Part shown: piece by piece, positions 58,918 to 64,000 of the stretch
Layout of the letters: each line of letters opens with the position of its first letter
Numbering within the stretch: position 1 is the stretch's first letter
Position numbers and translations under genes: made by a program
Notes under the pieces: model-generated
Told to the model about the DNA's origin: nothing
Databases searched by the model: none
Seen by the model: the letters and a program-made list of their open reading frames with translations, nothing else
From: Calditrichia bacterium
Lineage (GTDB): Bacteria > Calditrichota > Calditrichia > RBG-13-44-9 > J075
Assembly: GCA_028284445.1 (NCBI GenBank)
Contig: JANQRS010000032.1
Coordinates: 62,001-126,000, forward strand
DNA: 64,000 nucleotides
Direction of reading: 5' to 3'

Positions 58918-59081
58918 TCCAGTCTCTCTAGAAGTTATCTCAAAAATACCATTTAGCGGTGCCAGCGCACGCTTCTTCGTAATCATCTGAGTCATAATGT
59001 TCATTTCCCGGGACAAGCAACATTTGAGGAGATTGAATTTTTGCTCAGATTCGATTTCACTCTATAAATTCTCGAAGAGAT

Positions 59082-59885
59082 TTAGTCAAATACGTTCATT
59101 TGCTTTAGAATCGCTCTCGTAATTTGCTTTCTGCATTTGCCGAAATTCTTGTTAGAAACCTCTCTATCCTTGATTAACCTTGTTGCAAAGAAAAACACAT
59201 TGTCTTTCTTCTCAACATATCCAATCCACCAGCCTGTATCTTTACCGCCATCCCTTGTCCATCCTGTTTTTGCTCTCATAGTAAAGCTGGCAGTTTTTTC
59301 AACGATCATCATTTCTTTCAGGATGCCGAATGATTCTTTCTTAAACGGTAAGGTTTCCTCGAAAACCCCGATAAGTATTTTTATTTGATTTGCGGGCGAT
59401 ATTGCAAAGTTTCCAAAGTTCCAAAAATCGGGGTCATCAATGGAAAGATCTACATTGCCATAGTCACATGCGGTCAAATATGCCTTGTATTTTTCTTTCC
59501 CAATCTTCTTCGCCAGTTCAACATAAGCCCAACCAGCCGAGACCCTAAATGCCTCCTTCAAACTGATGTCATGATAAATCTTGGGTCTGTAACCATACTT
59601 AAGTGTATCTGTAGCTCCGGGCCAATTGATAATCTCATTTTCATTCTGGATGACACCCGATTCCAGCGCAATGAGCGTGTTGATTATTTTAAATGTCGAT
59701 GCCGGCAATGTAGGGATATTACTATCGTCAATATCACTTGATATCCACTTTTGAGCTTTATAGTCATAGATGGTAATACTCCCATTTATTTTGCAATCCT
59801 TAAAGGGACCTTTGAGGTTCACTTGGCCGTGAAGGCTATGCAAGCTCAAGCAGAGCACTATTGGTATTGCTAAGATTCTCTTCAT
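59082..59885 (-). CDS. Class D beta-lactamase (OXA-type)
   Basis: A 267-residue protein with a signal peptide (ILAIPIVLCLSLHSLHG). The class D motifs are present: Ser63-Thr-Phe-Lys66 (PASTFKI) with the lysine expected to be carbamylated, Tyr142-Gly-Asn (DYGNVD), Trp155 (DFWNFG) and Lys206-Thr-Gly (AKTGW). The S-x-V motif reads Ser116-Ala-Gly, so the usual Val is replaced. It should hydrolyse beta-lactams in the periplasm; the spectrum cannot be predicted. It is visibly A/T-richer than its neighbours and reads like a Bacteroidota gene, suggesting recent transfer. No cassette site or transposase flanks it. Confidence 0.88.
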   Translation of the reverse strand: MKRILAIPIVLCLSLHSLHGQVNLKGPFKDCKINGSITIYDYKAQKWISSDIDDSNIPTLPASTFKIINTLIALESGVIQNENEIINWPGATDTLKYGYRPKIYHDISLKEAFRVSAGWAYVELAKKIGKEKYKAYLTACDYGNVDLSIDDPDFWNFGNFAISPANQIKILIGVFEETLPFKKESFGILKEMMIVEKTASFTMRAKTGWTRDGGKDTGWWIGYVEKKDNVFFFATRLIKDREVSNKNFGKCRKQITRAILKQMNVFD

Positions 59886-59966
59886 GATTTCAATTCAAAA
59901 TTGCCTCGCTATGGTAAAACTTGGATGCATCAAGATTTTGCTTAAACGATATTTTTGAGATGACCT

Positions 59967-61778
59967 CTAGTCAAAATTGAGTTGCAAACAGAAGCCTAAA
60001 GTGCTGAAGATTGTTGAATTTGCCAGGAAATATGTGCCGCCATCATTTGTGGTTACTTTCAGCTCATATACCAGTTCACCACTATCGAGATTGTAAATGC
60101 GATAATCACCATTGGCTGTAACACCGCCAATGCTATTGGTGGCGACATCAATCGACGGGTCAAACAACTCTTCTGTCAGGGGAATTACATCCAGGCGCGT
60201 AAAGTCTGGTAAGGAGTGACGATCAATTATAGTACCGTCGGTCCGAACCCCCTCATTCTGACCAGGATAAAATATGAACTGATTGTCACTGGGCATTGAA
60301 CGCAAGCGAACAAAATTGCCCCCATCCCACTGCAGGATATCATAATTGCTACGATCTCTTACAAAGAGAAATTCACCATCGTGTGAAACGCTTAACTGTC
60401 GAACCGCCATATTATCACTATCCCGGCCCGTGTATTGCCCAAGAAAAGTGTCCGTGGTCAGATCTACCAGGTGAATACCCTCATTCATGTTAGTGGCTCC
60501 GGCCCGGACAGCCTGATAATAGGTTCTTTCCGGCCGCGGCACAAATATGACATCGTCACGAACCCAGACATCATATCCGGCAATCGCGTCAAGGTCGCTC
60601 GTAGAGACCTGGCTGAAGGTCAGCAAATTAGCTGTATGTATGTTGTTTTGATTTCCACTGACGATAAAAGAATTGTCACTGCCGATACCAACATCTCCTC
60701 CACCACCGCTGGTATTCAGGGTTTCCAAAGTAGAAGCATCCAGACGATATATCTTGCCGATTGATCGATCATCATCGGTAATAAGGTAGATTGAGCTCTG
60801 GTCCGGACGATACTGCAGCCGATCGAATGCGGGGCAAGGATCCCCGCTGGTAACCTTTACAATATCGCTAAGCACGCTTTGATCGAATCTACCGGGTGAG
60901 GTTCGAATTTGATAATCTTGCCCACTTCCAAAAATAGCGGGCTGGCCACTAAGTGTTGTATCATTTACATCATTGGTTGTATAAACCACTTCACCTTCGA
61001 CCAGAACTTCATAGCTGACAAAATTGTGAAAAGGTTGACAGCGAGACCAGGCAACTTCCAGCGTCCCGTCCTCTGAAAGTCCGGAAGAAACGATAGATGG
61101 GATAGCGAGATTAATTGCTCCGGAAGCATTCGGCGGCCCGCCAACTTGCGACGCTTCTCTGATGACTATGACACGATAGGTTGTTTCGCCACCAATGTAA
61201 TTTTCGTCGACCCAACTGGCCTGCTGACAATCGTTGATTTGAGCAACTGCTTGCCCGTTCTTGCGAACTTCGTAAGCAACAAAGTCAGGGCGACAAGTTG
61301 GACGCCAGGTCACCAGGATTCGGCCATTATTCAGCCCAACAGAGCGTACTGCGGCCGTTACCGCCGTCCGGTTATCGAAACGGATGACAAAGCTCGATGA
61401 ACGGGCCATCACCAATTCCCGATCTAGCGCATCGGCCAAACTGCCGGTTCTGGTATATGCCCATGCCTCGAGAGTTATGCGATGGGGTAAGTCCGGATAA
61501 GGTCGGGTATCAAAGGAAATAAAAGAATCGTTATATGAGGTATCAACAACTTGCGAATCGACAAAAACCTTGAGAAAGGCAAATTCACCGTCACTAATGT
61601 CCACCTGATATTGAAGATCTATAACTCCGGCAGCATATAAAGTGTCTGCAAAACCAAGAGCGCCTACCGAAATCTCGGTGGTGATATCATCTACTTCGAC
61701 AATGTTGTCTCCAGAAGGCTGAAACTCCGAGCAGGCAAAGCATATAAGCAAGAATGTGAAAATGTAAAATCGTCTCAA
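59967..61778 (-). CDS. Lipoprotein with Fn3-like and propeller-like domains
   Basis: A 603-residue protein with lipobox signal (LLICFACSE). A Bacteroidota-like Ig/Fn3 region follows (residues 140-215 and 225-310: VTWRPTCRPDFVAYEVRKNG; VAWSRCQPFHNFVSYEVLVE). Residues about 325-590 look like a seven-bladed propeller (IYLITDDDRSIGKIYRLDAS; LSVSHDGEFLFVRDRSNYDI). Cysteines in the Fn3 repeats recur in the same places. It is probably surface-exposed; no ligand can be named. Confidence 0.65.
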   Translation of the reverse strand: MRRFYIFTFLLICFACSEFQPSGDNIVEVDDITTEISVGALGFADTLYAAGVIDLQYQVDISDGEFAFLKVFVDSQVVDTSYNDSFISFDTRPYPDLPHRITLEAWAYTRTGSLADALDRELVMARSSSFVIRFDNRTAVTAAVRSVGLNNGRILVTWRPTCRPDFVAYEVRKNGQAVAQINDCQQASWVDENYIGGETTYRVIVIREASQVGGPPNASGAINLAIPSIVSSGLSEDGTLEVAWSRCQPFHNFVSYEVLVEGEVVYTTNDVNDTTLSGQPAIFGSGQDYQIRTSPGRFDQSVLSDIVKVTSGDPCPAFDRLQYRPDQSSIYLITDDDRSIGKIYRLDASTLETLNTSGGGGDVGIGSDNSFIVSGNQNNIHTANLLTFSQVSTSDLDAIAGYDVWVRDDVIFVPRPERTYYQAVRAGATNMNEGIHLVDLTTDTFLGQYTGRDSDNMAVRQLSVSHDGEFLFVRDRSNYDILQWDGGNFVRLRSMPSDNQFIFYPGQNEGVRTDGTIIDRHSLPDFTRLDVIPLTEELFDPSIDVATNSIGGVTANGDYRIYNLDSGELVYELKVTTNDGGTYFLANSTIFSTLGFCLQLNFD

Positions 61779-61852
61779 AAAAGCCTCTTACATATTAATA
61801 TTGTTCTGAAGCCTGCTATTCGGCTCCTTCTCATACAATATATTGTCAATTC

Positions 61853-63358
61853 TCAGGCTTTTTCTGGCAAACGACCAAAAATCTCTGACATTCTTTTCAA
61901 TTTCCGGCTGTGATTCTCAGTCAACTGGCCGGGAACAACGCGCCAGGCCCAGTGACCGGATGCGTGTCCAGGCAGATTCATGCGCGCCTCTGACCCCAAT
62001 CCCAGCACGTCTTGCAACGGAAAAATCGCCAGACTGGCCACGGAAGAACTGGCTAAACGAATCAATTCCCAGGCCACTTCACCGGGAACATGACCGACAT
62101 AATCCAGCAGAAACTGCTTCTCATGCGAGGCAGCGGAATTAAACCAACCGACGCTGGTATCATTATCATGGCTACCGGTATAGACCACACATTGATCGGT
62201 ATAATTGTGCGGCAGGAAAGCATCGTTGACGTCTCCGCCAAAGGCAAATTGTAAGATCTTCATGCCGGGAAACTCGTAGCGATCTCGCAATTCTTCAACT
62301 TCAGGCGTGATCAATCCAAGGTCTTCAGCAATGATGGGCAGTTCACCCAATTCATCAAAAATCGCATCAAAGAGGTGATTGTTCGGTCCCTTCAGCCATT
62401 CGCCATGCACGGCAGTCTCAGATCCAAAAGGCACCGCCCAATAGGCTTCGAATCCACGGAAGTGATCAAAACGCACCATGTCAACCGTTTCCATGGTAAT
62501 ACGAACGCGGTCGATCCACCAGCGGAAGCCATCCTCTTTCATGCGCTCCCAGTTATAAATGGGGTTGCCCCAAAGCTGTCCGGTTTCGCTGAAGTAGTCA
62601 GGCGGCACACCGGCCACCACGGTTGGATTGCCCTCATCATCCAAATGGAATAGATGCTGATTTGCCCAAACGTCGGCACTGTCGTAGGTCACGTAAATGG
62701 GAATGTCACCAAGGATCTTAATACCATGCTGATTGGCATAACTCTTCAGTTCGGCCCATTGCTTAAAGAAGAGATATTGCAGGAATTTATAGGAATCAAT
62801 TTCGTTACGAAGCCGTCTCGCAGCGCTGCCAAGCGCCTTTTGCTGACGCAGTTTTAATTCGCGCGGCCAATCTGACCATGAGCCGCCGCCGTTGTCATTC
62901 TTGATCGCCATGAACATGGCAAACTCGTCCAGCCACAGGGCATCATGCTGATTACAGAATTGCCGGAAGGCTTCTTTTTCTTCGCTGCTGCCAACCACCT
63001 TGAAGTGACGCCAGCAATCCATTAGCAGGGGTAGTTTCCATTCTATCACCGGTCCGAAATCCACCTGATGCTGGGGAAAATCCGGTATGTCACTTAATAC
63101 GGACTCCGGAAGCAGGCCTTGAAAGACAAGCTGCTTGAGATCTATTAACAAGGGATTGCCGGCAAACACCGAAGCTGTTTGATAGGGTGAGTTGCCGTAG
63201 CCGGTTGGCCCCAGTGGCAGAATTTGCCAGACAGTCTGTCCGGCTTCGGCGAGAAACTGCACCCAGCGATGGGCTGTTTCGCCAATTTCACCAATGCCAT
63301 ATGGACCATTCAGCGATGTCGGATGTAAGAGAATACCAGAGGCGCGCTCAAGCTTCAT
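61853..63358 (-). CDS. malQ: 4-alpha-glucanotransferase (amylomaltase)
   Basis: A 501-residue GH77 enzyme. The catalytic segments are complete: VDMVRFDHFRGFEAYW (nucleophile Asp), LPIIAEDLGLITPEVEEL (acid/base Glu) and YTGSHDNDTSVGWF (transition-state Asp). The N-terminal SGILLHPTSLNGPYGIGEIG is diagnostic. It disproportionates maltodextrins in glycogen/maltose metabolism. No other glycogen genes are in view. Confidence 0.96.
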   Translation of the reverse strand: MKLERASGILLHPTSLNGPYGIGEIGETAHRWVQFLAEAGQTVWQILPLGPTGYGNSPYQTASVFAGNPLLIDLKQLVFQGLLPESVLSDIPDFPQHQVDFGPVIEWKLPLLMDCWRHFKVVGSSEEKEAFRQFCNQHDALWLDEFAMFMAIKNDNGGGSWSDWPRELKLRQQKALGSAARRLRNEIDSYKFLQYLFFKQWAELKSYANQHGIKILGDIPIYVTYDSADVWANQHLFHLDDEGNPTVVAGVPPDYFSETGQLWGNPIYNWERMKEDGFRWWIDRVRITMETVDMVRFDHFRGFEAYWAVPFGSETAVHGEWLKGPNNHLFDAIFDELGELPIIAEDLGLITPEVEELRDRYEFPGMKILQFAFGGDVNDAFLPHNYTDQCVVYTGSHDNDTSVGWFNSAASHEKQFLLDYVGHVPGEVAWELIRLASSSVASLAIFPLQDVLGLGSEARMNLPGHASGHWAWRVVPGQLTENHSRKLKRMSEIFGRLPEKA

Positions 63359-63621
63359 TGCGGATTTCCTATGCTACAGTTTGTTCATTGATTCGACAGT
63401 GATAGCCTCTAAATGCGGTTATCGACACAAGCTAATAATATAATATGAAAAAGAAAAAAAACAGCGGGTTGAAATGGAAATTACAACAGGAAAAATCACA
63501 ACAGGAAAAATTGCAATGGCTATTGAGTAAATGCCAAATTCCAACAAGAAAAATTCCAAGGCGGATTTGAATCTGGAGTCCTTTTGGTAGTTTTTTGTTG
63601 GAATTTGGGATTTGCCCTTTA
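63359..63621. repeat. Intergenic region with short A-rich tandem repeats
   Basis: No gene supported. ACAACAGGAAAAAT is repeated twice in tandem (about 63483-63512), and TTCCAACAAGAAAAATTCCA follows (63539-63558). A promoter for malQ should be at the left end. Confidence 0.5.
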
Positions 63622-64000
63622 TCAGCGTTGTCTGATAAGCATCCAAAGAAAAAACGGGCCACCAATGACAGTTGTAACAATGCCGACAGGGAGGTCAACC
63701 GGAGCAAGAATGGTCCTGGCAACTGTATCTGCCAGAGCCAAAAAGCCGCCGCCAAAGAAAATCGATGCCGGGATCAGGAAACGGTGGTCCGGTCCCATCA
63801 TCAAACGCAATAAATGCGGAATAATGAGACCAATGAAGCCAATTGGCCCGCTCAAGGATACCACAATGCCGGTGGCCAGAGAGGCTAAGACAAAGGCGGT
63901 TTTCTGCAAGCGTTCAACATTCACTCCCTTGCTGCGTGCACTGTCTTCTGTGGTGCTGATGAGATTGAGAGAGCGTCCCATGCCGACAAATACGACGAAT
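63622..64000 (-). CDS. FecCD/BtuC-type ABC transporter permease, C-terminal part
   Basis: The frame is open to the window edge and ends at 63622. Visible residues match the C-terminal third of iron-siderophore/cobalamin permeases: LISTTEDSARSKGVNVERLQ, SLATGIVVSLSGPIGFIGLI, IPHLLRLMMGPDHRFLIP and LPVGIVTTVIGGPFFLWMLI. It would form the membrane channel with an ATPase and a binding protein encoded outside the window. Confidence 0.9.
   Translation of the reverse strand, partial: FVVFVGMGRSLNLISTTEDSARSKGVNVERLQKTAFVLASLATGIVVSLSGPIGFIGLIIPHLLRLMMGPDHRFLIPASIFFGGGFLALADTVARTILAPVDLPVGIVTTVIGGPFFLWMLIRQR

Noticed and set aside
59886-59966. Integron or insertion-sequence ends flanking the beta-lactamase
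   Set aside because: No GTTRRRY/RYYYAAC boxes, inverted repeats or target duplications were seen on either side.

Overview
The window has two halves. Positions 1 to about 32,700 are a tailed-phage genome, almost certainly an integrated siphovirus. Positions about 32,700 to 64,000 are bacterial chromosome. The host genes suggest a Gram-negative, free-living member of the FCB group (Calditrichota, KSB1 or Ignavibacteriota-like). The evidence is a secreted protein with a Type-IX-secretion-like C-terminal sorting domain (50307-50906), many short lipoproteins with lipobox signals, TonB-domain lipoproteins, and an hprK/PTS-EIIA/hpf/xerC/topA/smg gene run. This placement is inference; no rRNA is present.

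Phage half. Left to right: the end of a pentapeptide-repeat gene, a RuvC-like resolvase, a PadR/winged-helix-like protein and a membrane moron on the opposite strand. The packaging and head module follows: TerS, TerL, a portal fused to a MuF-type domain, an S78 prohead protease, an HK97-fold capsid and connector/neck proteins. The tail module has a tail terminator, tail tube, a second tube paralogue carrying a beta-propeller, a tail chaperone with a textbook -1 frameshift signal, tape measure, distal tail and tip proteins, then small membrane proteins. Two foreign genes, a HEPN-domain protein and a SEC-C/HNH-like protein, split terminase from portal. They are separated by a 117-bp imperfect palindrome that looks like an integron attC site. 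The right end holds a ribbon-helix-helix regulator with repeated AACTCCAC/GTGGAGTT operators and a membrane-anchored DNA-binding protein with 24-nt internal repeats. No integrase, repressor or endolysin is recognisable, so lysogeny, replication and perhaps lysis genes lie left of the window. The phage abuts the 3' end of tRNA-Gly(GCC), a plausible attachment site.

Chromosomal half. A minus-strand run (smg, topA, xerC, hpf, hprK, EIIA) covers DNA topology, dimer resolution, ribosome hibernation and PTS regulation. It is followed by an ECF sigma/anti-sigma pair with two TonB-domain lipoproteins, a pentapeptide-repeat membrane protein, a phosphodiesterase, sbcCD, two secreted proteins (sorting domain; S74 chaperone domain), a lytic transglycosylase, two tRNA-Ser genes, a SprT-like peptidase, a LEA-like lipoprotein and a ferritin with a Fur-box-like palindrome. 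Next come a tightly overlapping GHKL-ATPase/STAS-like/PIN three-gene operon, an outer-membrane barrel protein, an A/T-rich class D beta-lactamase, a propeller lipoprotein, malQ and the end of a FecCD-type permease gene.

Intergenic DNA on the chromosome is rich in palindromic and simple repeats. The candidates for undescribed biology are the attC-like cassette pair inside the prophage, the decorated tail-tube paralogue with its leader-peptide/hairpin, the RHH/operator circuit, and the ATPase/STAS/PIN operon.
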